This document shows, piece after piece, positions 1 to 9,281 of a DNA stretch of 64,000 nucleotides (the first letter of the stretch is position 1; each line of letters opens with the position of its first letter). The notes under the pieces are model-generated. The model ran no database searches and had not been told where the DNA came from. It saw only the letters and a list, made by a program, of their open reading frames with translations. The DNA lies in the NCBI RefSeq assembly GCF_014925405.1, contig NZ_AQHJ01000035.1, positions 62,001 through 126,000 on the forward strand, in the 5' to 3' direction. This DNA is from Pseudoalteromonas ulvae UL12 (lineage in GTDB: Bacteria; Pseudomonadota; Gammaproteobacteria; Enterobacterales; Alteromonadaceae). The position numbers and the translations under genes are program-made.

Positions 1-1
1 T

Positions 2-646
2 ATTCCAGCCGAGCAGGAACTTATCAAAGGGCAAGTTTTAAACGGGCTAAGTGGTTCTACTAATCAAGAGTCTTTTTATTACATCGACTTGCCTGATGGC
101 GCAAGGGATCTAAAAGTGAGTCTGTCAGGCGGCAGCGGTGATGCCGATTTATACGTTAAAAAAGGCAGCAAACCAACAAGTTCTGATTATGATTGCCGCC
201 CTTTTAAAAATGGTAACAATGAAAGCTGTACAGTCGATTTAGGTGCAGGGCGTTATTTTGCGATGCTAAAAGGTTACCGTGCTTATAGTGGGGTGAGTCT
301 TGTTGCTGACTACAGCACTCAAACTACGCCTCCACCAACTGATGGCGACAGCACTGAAATCATCGACCGTGCTTATGGCTTTCCTGGTTTTTGGAACCGC
401 TATAACTATACGGTTCCCGCGGGAAAAACCTCTATCACGGTAACGACGTCTGGTTCAATTGGCGATATAAGTCTATATGTCAAAGTAGATGGCAACGTAA
501 CAAATACACAGTTTGATTGTCAGTCGACCAATACAGGCAGCAATGAGAGTTGTACTGTGGCAGTTAGTGCAGGGCAAACGTTGCAAATAGGTTTGTTAGG
601 GGTGCTTTCATACGACTGGGTCAAAGTGGTGGCTACCGCTAATTAG
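2..646 (+). CDS. C-terminal part of a secreted protease carrying two PPC domains (gene begins before the window)
   Basis: The reading frame is open from base 2 to the stop at 644-646, so only the C-terminal end of a larger protein is present. It holds two similar beta-sandwich repeats of the bacterial pre-peptidase C-terminal (PPC) type. Each has a DADLYV- or DISLYV-like strand followed by a Cys pair in the context YDC...NNESC or FDC...SNESC, and a Thr/Pro-rich linker (TTPPPTDGD) separates them. Such tandem PPC domains end secreted subtilisin-like (S8) or thermolysin-like (M4) proteases of marine gammaproteobacteria and are often removed on maturation. The catalytic domain lies outside the window, so the peptidase family cannot be named. 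A strong terminator follows the stop. Confidence 0.8.
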   Translation: MPAEQELIKGQVLNGLSGSTNQESFYYIDLPDGARDLKVSLSGGSGDADLYVKKGSKPTSSDYDCRPFKNGNNESCTVDLGAGRYFAMLKGYRAYSGVSLVADYSTQTTPPPTDGDSTEIIDRAYGFPGFWNRYNYTVPAGKTSITVTTSGSIGDISLYVKVDGNVTNTQFDCQSTNTGSNESCTVAVSAGQTLQIGLLGVLSYDWVKVVATAN

Positions 647-671
647 GCTCAAGCGATGAGCACACAGTAAT

Positions 672-703
672 ATGCGCAGCGAGGTAAGACGCTGCGCATT
701 TTT
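672..703 (+). terminator. Rho-independent terminator of the PPC-domain protease gene
   Basis: A perfect 10-bp stem (ATGCGCAGCG at 672-681, CGCTGCGCAT at 690-699) with an 8-nt loop is followed by a run of T from 700. It lies 25 bases after the stop codon. Confidence 0.9.
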
Positions 704-870
704 AATATTTATTTAGGCCGTGTTTATTTGCGAGCTTATTTACACGTCTGAATGTTCGTTTCATCTTATTTATCGTACATTTTTGGTTCTTAATCGCAAA
801 CAGTGGTTTTGCATTTTTAGTTGCGTAAACTAGAGGGGATTACAACAAGAGAAGCCCTTTAGGTATAAAA

Positions 871-2925
871 ATGAAACTAATAAAATCAGCTATTGCGTTG
901 GCTGTCGGTTTAGCCAGTGCGCAGGTCGTTGCAAATGATACGATCACCATTGAAGACATTCCAAAAATTCAATCTGTTGTTCAATCTGTAGTGAGCCCAG
1001 ATGGTGAGCAGGTTGCGTTTACTCGCTCTGTACCACGAGAGTTATACGTTGATGAAAACGGCACTAATTTTACAGAATTATTTTTAGTTGATGAAGATGG
1101 CGTAGAGCGCCCTTTTATCACTGGAAAAGTCAATATTTCAAGTATTCAGTGGTCAGCAGATGGCGAGCATGTTTACTTTTTAACAAAAAAGAAAGATGAC
1201 AAGTTCCGTACACTTTATCGTATTGCGGTCAGTGGTGGTGAAGCGCAAGCAGTGTTATCACTCAAAGGCACTTCAATTTCAAGCTATCAGCTCAGCCCTA
1301 ACGGCGAGTCTGTGGCATTACTGGCAATGCCAGCACAAGAAAAGTCAGAAAAAGAGCTCAAAAAACTCGGTTTTATGGCTGAAGTATATGAGCTAGGTCT
1401 AAAAGATAAACAGTTATTTATTGTTGATTTAGTAGCATCTGATAAACCACTTTCACCAACCGAAATTGAGGTTGAAGGGTATGTGAGTGCGGTTAATTGG
1501 TCTGATGATGCTAAACAATTGTTAGTGAAAACTCAGCCGACAGCGTTGATTGATGATCAATACATGAAATCACAATGGCATGTGATGGATGTAGAAAGCA
1601 AAAAAATTACCACCAGTTTTAAAACCGAAGGCAAATTAGGCACCGCAGAATTCTCTCATGATGGCGAATATATTGCGATTTTAGGAGCTGAAGATAAGCA
1701 TGATCCGGCCACAGGCCGTCTGTATATCGCCAATGCTAAAACCGGAAAAATCGAAGAGTGGATCCCTAACTTTATGGGCCACATTAGCGATTTTGAGTGG
1801 TTGAACCGTAAAAATGTGCTCAATTTTATTGGTAATGTCGGTGCAGAAAGCTTTGTCGCGCAAATAAAAGTCGGCTCTGCAAAATACAAAAAGTTAATTA
1901 GCGAAGGTGAGCTAATTGCTTCTAACTTATCGGTCTCTGATTCAGATAAAACCATTGCGTTAAAAGCCAATACAGCGAAGCACCCAAATGAAGTGTTTAT
2001 GCTACGCGGCAAAAAATCGACCCGTCTTTCGGATTCAAACCCTTGGTTAAACGATAAGCGTTTTGCAAAACAAGAGAACATTACTTTCAAAGCCCGTGAC
2101 GGTGTTGAGATTGGTGGTGTGCTTGTTTACCCATTGGATTATAAAGAAGGCACCCGTTACCCATTGATCATGAGTGTGCATGGGGGCCCTGAAAGTCATG
2201 ACAAAGATGGTTGGGTGACTAATTATTCTCGCCCAGGACAAATGGGTGCAGCGCGCGGTTATGCAGTGTTTTACCCGAACTACCGTGGTTCAACGGGTAA
2301 AGGCGTTGATTATTCGAAACTGGGCCAAGGCGATTATGCCGGTAAAGAGTTTGATGATTTAGTCGACACTAAAAATCATTTAGTTGAAATGGGCCTTGTT
2401 GATACCAAGCGTGTGGGTATTACCGGTGGTTCATACGGTGGTTATGCGTCAGCTTGGGGGGCAACTAAGTTAACAGAGCATTTTGCTGCCAGCGTAATGT
2501 TTGTGGGGGTGACCAATCAATTATCGAAATTTGGTACGACCGATATTTCAAACGAAATGCATCTGGTACATGCGCGCTCATACCCGTGGGACAAATGGCA
2601 ATGGTACCTAGAGCGCAGCCCAATTTACTGGGCGGGTCAATCTAAGACGCCATTACTCATCATGCACGGTAAAGACGACCCACGTGTTCACCCTGCGCAA
2701 TCGATGGAACTATATCGTTATATGAAAGTACAAGGTAAAGAGGTACGTTTAGTGTATTACCCAGGCGAAGGACACGGTAATCGTAAAGTGGCAGCACAGT
2801 ACGATTACAGCCTACGTTTAATGCGTTGGATGGATAACTACCTGATTGAAGGTAAAAAAGACATGCCAGCATATGAAATCGATCATGCTGCTAAGCTCAA
2901 AGCAGTCAAAGATGCTGATAAATAA
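871..2925 (+). CDS. Secreted S9-family prolyl oligopeptidase (acylaminoacyl-peptidase/DPP-like)
   Basis: A 684-residue serine peptidase of the prolyl oligopeptidase clan that would cleave peptides in the periplasm or outside. The N-terminus MKLIKSAIALAVGLASAQVVA is a signal peptide. Residues about 30-390 carry the repeating SPDGE / WSADG / LSPNGE signatures of the WD40-like beta-propeller that gates access. The C-terminal alpha/beta-hydrolase domain has the nucleophile motif GGSYGGYA (Ser521), the acid in HGKDDPRVHP (Asp602/603) and the His in GEGHG (His635), so the triad is complete. Length is typical of the S9C group. It has its own upstream region and a strong hairpin behind it, so it is probably monocistronic. 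The substrate cannot be read from sequence. Confidence 0.93.
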   Translation: MKLIKSAIALAVGLASAQVVANDTITIEDIPKIQSVVQSVVSPDGEQVAFTRSVPRELYVDENGTNFTELFLVDEDGVERPFITGKVNISSIQWSADGEHVYFLTKKKDDKFRTLYRIAVSGGEAQAVLSLKGTSISSYQLSPNGESVALLAMPAQEKSEKELKKLGFMAEVYELGLKDKQLFIVDLVASDKPLSPTEIEVEGYVSAVNWSDDAKQLLVKTQPTALIDDQYMKSQWHVMDVESKKITTSFKTEGKLGTAEFSHDGEYIAILGAEDKHDPATGRLYIANAKTGKIEEWIPNFMGHISDFEWLNRKNVLNFIGNVGAESFVAQIKVGSAKYKKLISEGELIASNLSVSDSDKTIALKANTAKHPNEVFMLRGKKSTRLSDSNPWLNDKRFAKQENITFKARDGVEIGGVLVYPLDYKEGTRYPLIMSVHGGPESHDKDGWVTNYSRPGQMGAARGYAVFYPNYRGSTGKGVDYSKLGQGDYAGKEFDDLVDTKNHLVEMGLVDTKRVGITGGSYGGYASAWGATKLTEHFAASVMFVGVTNQLSKFGTTDISNEMHLVHARSYPWDKWQWYLERSPIYWAGQSKTPLLIMHGKDDPRVHPAQSMELYRYMKVQGKEVRLVYYPGEGHGNRKVAAQYDYSLRLMRWMDNYLIEGKKDMPAYEIDHAAKLKAVKDADK

Positions 2926-2959
2926 CGAATTAAATTCGGTTGAATAAGCCCTCTTTTGA

Positions 2960-2994
2960 GATAATGCAGTTCACTTAAGGTGAACTGCATTATC
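2960..2994. terminator. Long hairpin between convergent genes, likely a bidirectional terminator
   Basis: A perfect 15-bp inverted repeat (2960-2974 and 2980-2994, 5-nt loop TTAAG) lies between the S9 peptidase stop and the convergent alpha-E gene. No clean T tract touches it on either strand, although a T-rich stretch follows on the plus side, so termination is likely rather than certain. Confidence 0.6.
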
Positions 2995-3034
2995 TACTTG
3001 GCTTTCTTTTCATCTGGCTCGGTATGGATGCTAA

Positions 3035-3961
3035 CTAGAAATATTGACGTGATAGTGCATCATGGACTGAGTGGATCCCAAGTTGCAAGTCATCAATAAA
3101 TTCATGCAATGACTCTTGTTTGAGGGTTTTCAGTTGCGCATGCGCTAACTCTTCATATAACTGCGATAGTTCATGAGTAATTTGTTCACTATTGGGTAAA
3201 TCACTTAGGCAATATTCAACTTGCTTAAGTGTGTGTTTAAGAGCGCGAGGAAACTTTTCATCAAGCAATAAAAAGCTCAGCACATCTTTGCGGTTAATGC
3301 GCAAACGCATTTGTCTGCGATACATTTGATAGCCCGTGAGAGATTTCAATACACTCATCCATTGAATCGTTTCAAAGGGCGCGATGTCTTGATCTACATT
3401 GGGTAATAAAGTTGCCGTTCGGACATCAATGATCCGCGTGGTCATATCTGCGCGTTCTATGTTCCGTCCCATTCGTAGAAAGTCATACCCTTCATCATGA
3501 GTCATTGAACCTGCTAGTGTACCTGTAATGGCCTGGTTTGATTGAATTATTTTGTTTAGATTATCGTATCTATGCCTGTTGTTTTTTGGTTGAGATAGCT
3601 GTTCTTTGGCAACCAAATACAGGCTATTTATTTGCTCCCAAACTTCGCGGGGAATAATTTCGCGTATAGTACGAGCGTTTTCTCTGGCGGCCATCAATGA
3701 ACTCAAAATCGAACTCGGGTTATTAGGCTCAGCCATCAAGAAATAGCTGACATTGAGCTCATTAACCTCTGTGTACATGGCTTTAAACGAATCAGAAGTT
3801 GAAGTGATTTCCAGTAACGGCTGCCACCCCAGTTTGATATATTTGGGTAAATCAAGAAGTAAGTTAGTGTTTACATTAATGATACGGGCTGTATTTTCAG
3901 CACGTTCAAGGTAACGGCCTAACCAATAAATATTACTAGCAACACGTGAGAGCATACTCAT
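3035..3961 (-). CDS. Alpha-E domain protein (DUF403, COG2307)
   Basis: A helical protein of about 308 residues with the family opening MLSRVASNIYWLGRYLERAENTARI and the internal signatures ENARTIRE and GRNIERADMTTRIIDVR. I take the ATG at 3961, because it overlaps the stop of the upstream ATP-grasp gene as ATGA (3958-3961). An upstream ATG at 3985 in the same frame lies inside that gene and would add only eight residues. Alpha-E proteins nearly always travel with the circularly permuted ATP-grasp encoded just upstream. The pair was predicted by comparative genomics to form peptide-like amide bonds, and the biochemical product is unknown. Translational coupling here fits a complex. Confidence 0.88.
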   Translation of the reverse strand: MSMLSRVASNIYWLGRYLERAENTARIINVNTNLLLDLPKYIKLGWQPLLEITSTSDSFKAMYTEVNELNVSYFLMAEPNNPSSILSSLMAARENARTIREIIPREVWEQINSLYLVAKEQLSQPKNNRHRYDNLNKIIQSNQAITGTLAGSMTHDEGYDFLRMGRNIERADMTTRIIDVRTATLLPNVDQDIAPFETIQWMSVLKSLTGYQMYRRQMRLRINRKDVLSFLLLDEKFPRALKHTLKQVEYCLSDLPNSEQITHELSQLYEELAHAQLKTLKQESLHEFIDDLQLGIHSVHDALSRQYF

Positions 3962-5412
3962 ACCGACTCCATATCCACAATCCAAGTATCTTTACTACCT
4001 CCACCTTGTGATGAATTAACCACGGTTGAGCCTTTTATTAATGCAACCCGAGTCAAGCCTCCAGTTGTCACGGTAATATCTTTAGCGCTGAGAATAAAAG
4101 GGCGTAAATCAAGGTGGCGAGGCTCAACTTTTTGATCAACAAAGGTTGGGGCGGTCGATAAAATTAACATAGGCTGCGCGATATAATTCCGTGGGTCGGC
4201 TTGCACGAGTTTACGAAATTCAGCATGCTCTTTTGCTGTGGCATGAGGGCCAATTAACATTCCATAACCGCCAGATTCGTTTGCAGGTTTGACTACTAAT
4301 TTTTCAATATTATTGATGACATAATCCAAGTCATCCGGGTTAATGCATTTATAGGTAGGGACGTTTGGTAAAATAGCTTTTTCACCAAGATAATACTCTA
4401 TAATTTCAGGTACAAACGAATACACTACTTTATCATCTGCCACACCACATCCAGGGGCATTCGCTAAAGCCACATTGCCTGCTTGCCAAGCGCGCATCAG
4501 TCCAGGGACACCCAAAGTCGAGTCAGGCAAAAAAACCTCAGGGTCTAAATATAAATCATCAATGCGTCGGTAAATGACGTCAACCCTTGATAAACCTTCG
4601 ATGGTTCGCATATAGACACAGTTATCGTCTTGAACAACTAAATCATCACCGACTACGAGTTCAGCGCCCATTTGTTGGGCTAAATACGCGTGCTCAAAAT
4701 AAGCCGAGTTATAAATACCAGGGGTGAGTACCACGATTTCTGGTTCAGGGATATCACGCGGAGAAAGTGCGGCTAACATATCGTAAAGCTGTGAGGGGTA
4801 GTCATCTACCGGTAAAATATTATACTTTTCGAACATGTCAGGGAAAACACGCTTCATTACTTGCCGATTTTCAAGCATGTACGACACACCTGATGGGACA
4901 CGTAAATTGTCTTCTAAGACATAAAATGTGCCGTCATTGTCTCGGACTAAATCGGAGCCGCAAATATGAGCCCAAATCCCTAAAGGTGGCGAAAAACCTT
5001 TACATTTAGGTAAGAAATTTTTGGATTTTTCAAGTAAATGGCTAGGAAAAATGCCATCTTTAATTATTTTTTGCTCGTTGTAGAGATCGTCAATAAATAA
5101 ATTGAGCGCTTTGACGCGTTGCTTAAGGCCCAACTCAATAGTCTGCCATTGTTTTTTTTCAATTAAACGGGGAATAATATCAAAGGGCCAGGCTCTATCA
5201 ATTGAGCCTTCTTCATCATTGTAAACGCGAAAAGTAATGCCCATTGTTTGTATCGCCAAATCAGAGGCCGCTTTAAACTCTTTAATATCGGCATCCGATA
5301 ATAGAGATAAATAATCGGACAAATGTTGGGCGACAGGACGAGATTCATTGGGGGCTGAGATGAGCTCATCATAAAAATTTTCAACTTCATAATGGCTCCA
5401 ATTAATGGTCAT
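3958..5412 (-). CDS. Circularly permuted ATP-grasp type 2 protein (DUF404/DUF407, COG2308)
   Basis: A 484-residue protein matching the circularly permuted ATP-grasp family. It has the early FDIIPRLI motif, the LGIWAHICGSDLVR segment, the metal/ATP region FYVLEDNLRVPSGVSYMLENR, the VYRRIDDLYLDPE-like stretch, and the late VVKPANESGGYGMLIGP and ALIKGSTVVNSSQGGGSKDTW loops. The family is predicted to be an ATP-dependent amidoligase with an unidentified substrate. The gene is first in a tight pair with the alpha-E gene. A 70-base gap separates it from the upstream metallopeptidase on the same strand. In many genomes the set also includes a transglutaminase-like protease; none is visible nearby here. 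Confidence 0.9.
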   Translation of the reverse strand: MTINWSHYEVENFYDELISAPNESRPVAQHLSDYLSLLSDADIKEFKAASDLAIQTMGITFRVYNDEEGSIDRAWPFDIIPRLIEKKQWQTIELGLKQRVKALNLFIDDLYNEQKIIKDGIFPSHLLEKSKNFLPKCKGFSPPLGIWAHICGSDLVRDNDGTFYVLEDNLRVPSGVSYMLENRQVMKRVFPDMFEKYNILPVDDYPSQLYDMLAALSPRDIPEPEIVVLTPGIYNSAYFEHAYLAQQMGAELVVGDDLVVQDDNCVYMRTIEGLSRVDVIYRRIDDLYLDPEVFLPDSTLGVPGLMRAWQAGNVALANAPGCGVADDKVVYSFVPEIIEYYLGEKAILPNVPTYKCINPDDLDYVINNIEKLVVKPANESGGYGMLIGPHATAKEHAEFRKLVQADPRNYIAQPMLILSTAPTFVDQKVEPRHLDLRPFILSAKDITVTTGGLTRVALIKGSTVVNSSQGGGSKDTWIVDMESV

Positions 5413-5482
5413 TAGTTACTCCTTGTTTAAATTAACCCTTATTAAAAGTAGATTAAAATTATTTAAAATCAATTATTTGATT

Positions 5483-6562
5483 CTATTTTGCATGTTTTAT
5501 TATTTCATGAACAAAACGTAACTTGTTAAGCGCCGAAATAGAAATAACAAATGGGTAAGCTTCATCATGGCCCATACTTCGGTTAATTGCATTGAGAGTG
5601 CGCGTTAACTTGCACCAGTCATCAAAGAGTTGGGTGAAACTAATAGCCGTGTAAGCATCATCGACAATGGTACATTTTTGTAAGGGGTTTTTAATGTTTT
5701 GCTGAGCGATGCACATCTGAAAGTCATTTGCGGTTTCGAGGGTATCAACCATGTTTAAATAGTGGGCCCATGTCTCCGCCCAGTCTTCCCAAGGGTGCAT
5801 ACTAGCATAGGCACTAATCCAAACATTTTGCCATTGATCGGATGGTCCATTCTGATAATAACTATTAAGTGATTCGGTATAACACAGTCGCTCGTCGCCA
5901 AACAGTGCTCGGAATTCTTCGAGTTTTGGGGAGTTTTGAATAAGTCGATCCCAATAATAATGACCCGACTCGTGACGAAAGTGACCGATGAGAGTGCGAT
6001 ATTGTTCATTCATTTTTTCGCGCATTTCGACGCGGGAGCTATCTTGCGCTTCATTAAGGTTAAGAGTGATTAAACCTGCAGCATGACCTGTCACAACAAA
6101 ATCTTTTATAGTGAGTTCGTTACCATACTCATCTTGTATCTGATCTTCTAAAAATGAAAATCCTAACCCTGTGTGTGGATCCTCAGCTCTGCTTGTAATC
6201 GGTAAGTTAAGTTTCAATAGCGTAAATAATAAGCGTCGTTTTGCAACTTCCATGTTGTACCATAATTTAATGTTACCCAGCTTTTGTAAGTTTGGGATTT
6301 CGACGTTCAAGCGACAAGAAAGGCAGTAATCATTCGGATCCTCTTCATTGACGAGCCAGTTACATACATCGTGTTGCCAATAATTCTTACATTGTCGATA
6401 ACGTTGCTTGCTATTTGCGACAGTAAATAGTCCGTTTTTTTCAGGGGTAATTGCTTTGAGTTGCAACTCATCAGGCACAAACCCAAGTGCTGACGAACAC
6501 TTTACACATTGCGTATTTATAAAATGAAGGGTATTACCACATTGGCAACTGAACGTTTTCAT
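5483..6562 (-). CDS. Zinc-ribbon, zinc-dependent metallopeptidase (COG4307-like)
   Basis: A 359-residue cytoplasmic-looking protein. The N-terminus has paired cysteines (C6, C8, C19, C22) and a second set near 58-83 (QC, VC, YC, SC), which resemble zinc ribbons. The middle contains the zincin motif RHESGHYYW, with His197, Glu198 and His201 as metal and catalytic residues. Downstream, the WEDWAETWAHYLN segment has the acidic residues typical of the third-ligand region. Proteins of this type recur beside alpha-E/ATP-grasp pairs, and the gene lies 70 bases upstream of that pair on the same strand. It may process or degrade what the ligase makes. That role is inference. Confidence 0.82.
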   Translation of the reverse strand: MKTFSCQCGNTLHFINTQCVKCSSALGFVPDELQLKAITPEKNGLFTVANSKQRYRQCKNYWQHDVCNWLVNEEDPNDYCLSCRLNVEIPNLQKLGNIKLWYNMEVAKRRLLFTLLKLNLPITSRAEDPHTGLGFSFLEDQIQDEYGNELTIKDFVVTGHAAGLITLNLNEAQDSSRVEMREKMNEQYRTLIGHFRHESGHYYWDRLIQNSPKLEEFRALFGDERLCYTESLNSYYQNGPSDQWQNVWISAYASMHPWEDWAETWAHYLNMVDTLETANDFQMCIAQQNIKNPLQKCTIVDDAYTAISFTQLFDDWCKLTRTLNAINRSMGHDEAYPFVISISALNKLRFVHEIIKHAK

Positions 6563-6767
6563 TTGAGGCTCCTCATATAAAACGATGTTAAAGCACTGCT
6601 AAATGAGTGCGGCAACTCTTGCACATTCATATCATTATAGTGCTTGGGTAGATAGCTTTATCGCTAAGTTTTGTCATTCAACTCGTGATAAGCGGCATTG
6701 AATTGTTGGGTGATGGCATGTACTGTCTGCGTTAGGACTATTTTGATAAAGTTATTAAGGAAGAACG

Positions 6768-7166
6768 ATGATTAAGCAATTCATTTTTATAGGGGTGTTC
6801 ATCTCTTTTTCGACGCTTGCTGGTGAGAATGATGTCTTAAAAGTTGAGCGTGTGGTCACTGAAGATCTAAAGATCGCTTTTCCAAACGAGAAAAATACCC
6901 GCGCGCAAGCGAGTGATTTCGAAATTAAAAATTATGTCATGATGAGTAACGAAAAAGGCGAGCGTTGGGCGGTTTTGACCTTAACAAATGAATCAACGGG
7001 CACACGTACACTCGAACAGTACCACTTATTAGCGACATTCGCTGATGGTGAACGGCGCAGCCCCAATGAGTTTAAGCTTAATTTTCAAGGCAGAGAGACT
7101 CAATCAGTCACGGTTAATTTTGGGGAGAACAAATTTCCTATTTTAACAATTCAAACAGAGCAGTAA
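6768..7166 (+). CDS. Small exported protein of unknown function
   Basis: I do not recognise this 132-residue protein. The start MIKQFIFIGVFISFSTLAGE is a convincing signal peptide, preceded by a good ribosome site (aaggaag at about 6758). The mature part is hydrophilic, has no cysteine, and includes the stretch GERWAVLTLTNESTGTRTLEQYHLLATFADGE cut by short strands, which suggests a beta-sandwich of the kind seen in small periplasmic proteins. The next gene starts 51 bases later, so the two may be co-transcribed. Confidence 0.7.
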   Translation: MIKQFIFIGVFISFSTLAGENDVLKVERVVTEDLKIAFPNEKNTRAQASDFEIKNYVMMSNEKGERWAVLTLTNESTGTRTLEQYHLLATFADGERRSPNEFKLNFQGRETQSVTVNFGENKFPILTIQTEQ

Positions 7167-7217
7167 TACATTCACAGCAAACGTGCGATACACAGTGTTT
7201 ATCACGAGGAGCAAACT

Positions 7218-7535
7218 ATGATTTATACGACGACAGAGACGGTACCAGGGCGCGAGATCACGCAAATATTAGGTGTGGTCACTGGTAATGTGGTGCAAGC
7301 AAAACACATAGGTCGGGATATTATGGCGGGTTTAAAAAGCATTGTTGGTGGTGAAATTCGCGGTTATACCGAAATGCTGACTGAAGCGCGAAATATTGCT
7401 GTTGAGCGTTTAGTGCAAAATGCTCATGAAAAAGGCGCAGATGCGGTGGTGGGGATTCGTTTTACTACCAGTGCGATTATGGATGGTTCATCTGAAATTA
7501 TGGTGTTTGGCACTGCTGTAAGGCTCGCGCCTTAA
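7218..7535 (+). CDS. ybjQ: YbjQ/UPF0145 family protein
   Basis: A 105-residue protein that covers the whole YbjQ family: TTTETVPGREI at the start, then LGVVTGNVVQAKHIGRDI, AR..A..RL...A...GADAVVGIRF and the closing EIMVFGTAVRL. The family forms small oligomeric rings and is annotated as heavy-metal-binding on thin evidence. It has a strong ribosome site (cgaggagc). The function in the cell is not established. Confidence 0.9.
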   Translation: MIYTTTETVPGREITQILGVVTGNVVQAKHIGRDIMAGLKSIVGGEIRGYTEMLTEARNIAVERLVQNAHEKGADAVVGIRFTTSAIMDGSSEIMVFGTAVRLAP

Positions 7536-7619
7536 ACACACTATGTGCGAAAAGAGACTTTTTTGCACTTACTGGTCTAATCAGTTATAAAGGGAAGCGG
7601 AAAACGGAGCGCTTCCTAT

Positions 7620-8369
7620 ATGAAAATACATACCATAGATGGGTTTATTCAATCGATTTACTTGGTTGAATACCCTGATAAATTAATGCTTTTAGATGGT
7701 TGTAGTCGTGTCGATCATGATATCGTAATCGACTACATCGAGCATACCCTCAAACGTAGCCGTTTCGACTTAGCGCTGATTTTGGTCACCCATATGCATC
7801 CTGATCATGCCGGTGGAGCTTATTTATTAGCAAAAAATTGCAGCGCAAAAATTGCCACCAGTAATGCACCTGGCCAATGGTACAGCGGCTTTGACGGCAT
7901 GTTGATGCATTGGACTGATATGCTGTTGGCCGCGTATGTTGGCACTCGCAAAGGCAAGCGCTGGCAACTTCGTTACTACCCGCGTTATTTAAAGGCTGAT
8001 CACTATTTGGCTGATGGCATGGCTGTGCCTGATTTTGCTGAGTGGCAAATTATGCATACTCCTGGGCACACAGATCGTGATATTGCCGTGTTTCATTTGC
8101 CCTCACAACGAATTTATGTGGCGGATTTAATGGTAAAAGTAAAAGGTAAATTGATTGCCCCATTTCCGCTTTTTTATCCAAAACGTTACTGCCATTCTTT
8201 ATTGGCGATAAAATTACTTGCCCCTCGTTCGGTGCTGCTTGCCCATGAGGGTGAAATTCCATTTTCTGAGATTGATTTTGATGGCCTCATCGACAGTGCC
8301 CCCAAAGTTCCTGTCACTCATTGGCGCTCGATTAAGCATAAAGTCAAACACGTTATGGGTTTGCGTTGA
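7620..8369 (+). CDS. Metallo-beta-lactamase-fold hydrolase
   Basis: A 249-residue MBL-fold enzyme with the metal motif HMHPDH at residues 58-63, a second metal His in TPGHTDRD, and the bridging Asp in VADLMV, so the dinuclear site looks complete. There is no signal peptide. The C-terminal part is basic (HWRSIKHKVKHV). The active-site signature does not tell glyoxalase II, lactonase or other MBL activities apart, so the substrate is unknown. It begins directly after a short spacer following the YbjQ gene. Confidence 0.88.
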   Translation: MKIHTIDGFIQSIYLVEYPDKLMLLDGCSRVDHDIVIDYIEHTLKRSRFDLALILVTHMHPDHAGGAYLLAKNCSAKIATSNAPGQWYSGFDGMLMHWTDMLLAAYVGTRKGKRWQLRYYPRYLKADHYLADGMAVPDFAEWQIMHTPGHTDRDIAVFHLPSQRIYVADLMVKVKGKLIAPFPLFYPKRYCHSLLAIKLLAPRSVLLAHEGEIPFSEIDFDGLIDSAPKVPVTHWRSIKHKVKHVMGLR

Positions 8370-8415
8370 TTGAATCGATGCGCTCTTCAGTGATCCCCAT
8401 CATGCACTTGAGCGA

Positions 8416-8865
8416 TCATAGCTCTGGCCGATATTGCCATAACATCTCAAATTCATGCTCTGTTTCGCCCACTTTTTCAAAACCAAGATGTGAATATAAA
8501 CGTTGCGCGGGGTTGGATTTAAATACTGTTAAATATACATCGGCGTGATCTGCTGTGGCTTGTTCAAGTAATTGACTGACTAATGTGCGGCCAATGGAGC
8601 GGTTTTGAAAATCAGGGTGTACTTGAACTTGCACCAAAAACCACTGGTTTTTCTCTGGCAAAAAGCAGGTTTTAAATAGCCCCGCGGCTTGGTTATCGAC
8701 CATGATGATTTGTGCGCAATCAAAACGGTAGTTTACCCGATCAAGGTAGTCTTCTTCACTGGTTGGCAGGCCCATCGCTGCGATGTGCGGCCCCATGGTG
8801 AGTCCTCGCAATTGCAGTAAAAATGCCGTATCAGCGGGGGTTGCTTGTCTAAGCGTTATGTTCAT
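8416..8865 (-). CDS. GNAT-family N-acetyltransferase
   Basis: A 149-residue single-domain acetyltransferase. It opens with the usual ITLRQATPADTAFLLQLR strand-helix. The central strand VQVHPDFQNRSIGRTLVSQLL carries the acetyl-CoA pyrophosphate-binding loop (QNRSIG), and NPAQRLYSHLGFEKVGE is the characteristic C-terminal motif. It is convergent with the MBL gene. The acceptor substrate cannot be inferred. Confidence 0.9.
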   Translation of the reverse strand: MNITLRQATPADTAFLLQLRGLTMGPHIAAMGLPTSEEDYLDRVNYRFDCAQIIMVDNQAAGLFKTCFLPEKNQWFLVQVQVHPDFQNRSIGRTLVSQLLEQATADHADVYLTVFKSNPAQRLYSHLGFEKVGETEHEFEMLWQYRPEL

Positions 8866-9281
8866 TTTTGCCTCTGTTTGGGGGAATGATTATCTTGTTT
8901 TTCATCATATGGCTTTATACAACTTTACACTAAACCTTAACCTAGTCGTTTTAAAAGCGAGAATCACTTTCACATGGTTTGCCATCATGAACGCCACCCA
9001 TAAAACAAGTCAACGGAGCAACTCTAAGCAAGCTGTCAGTGTTTGGTTTTAAAGTTTAGTCTGTTTAAACGTTGCCCCAGTTTATAAAATGTTTACTAAC
9101 ATTATCAGCACCGTATTGTCCGAATATAACAGAAAGTATTAGTAAAACAGACAATTAGTTATTTACTCGAAATAGAATAGATGTGAATATTGTAGGTACG
9201 CTTTTACGCCATTTAGGGGCGTAAGCTCACCCCTTTATCGGATATAAGCAAATAGCTATGTGTTATTTAATGGAGTTATAA
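8866..9281. other. Intergenic region with one hairpin
   Basis: About 415 bases without a convincing gene. A hairpin (TTACGCC at 9204-9210, GGCGTAA at 9218-9224) lies 58 bases before the next gene. A plus-strand reading frame that runs through here from inside the GNAT gene looks spurious. I see no other structure. Confidence 0.5.

Noticed and set aside
8783..9052. Plus-strand frame starting inside the GNAT gene
   Set aside because: Antisense to a clear acetyltransferase and without protein-like features.
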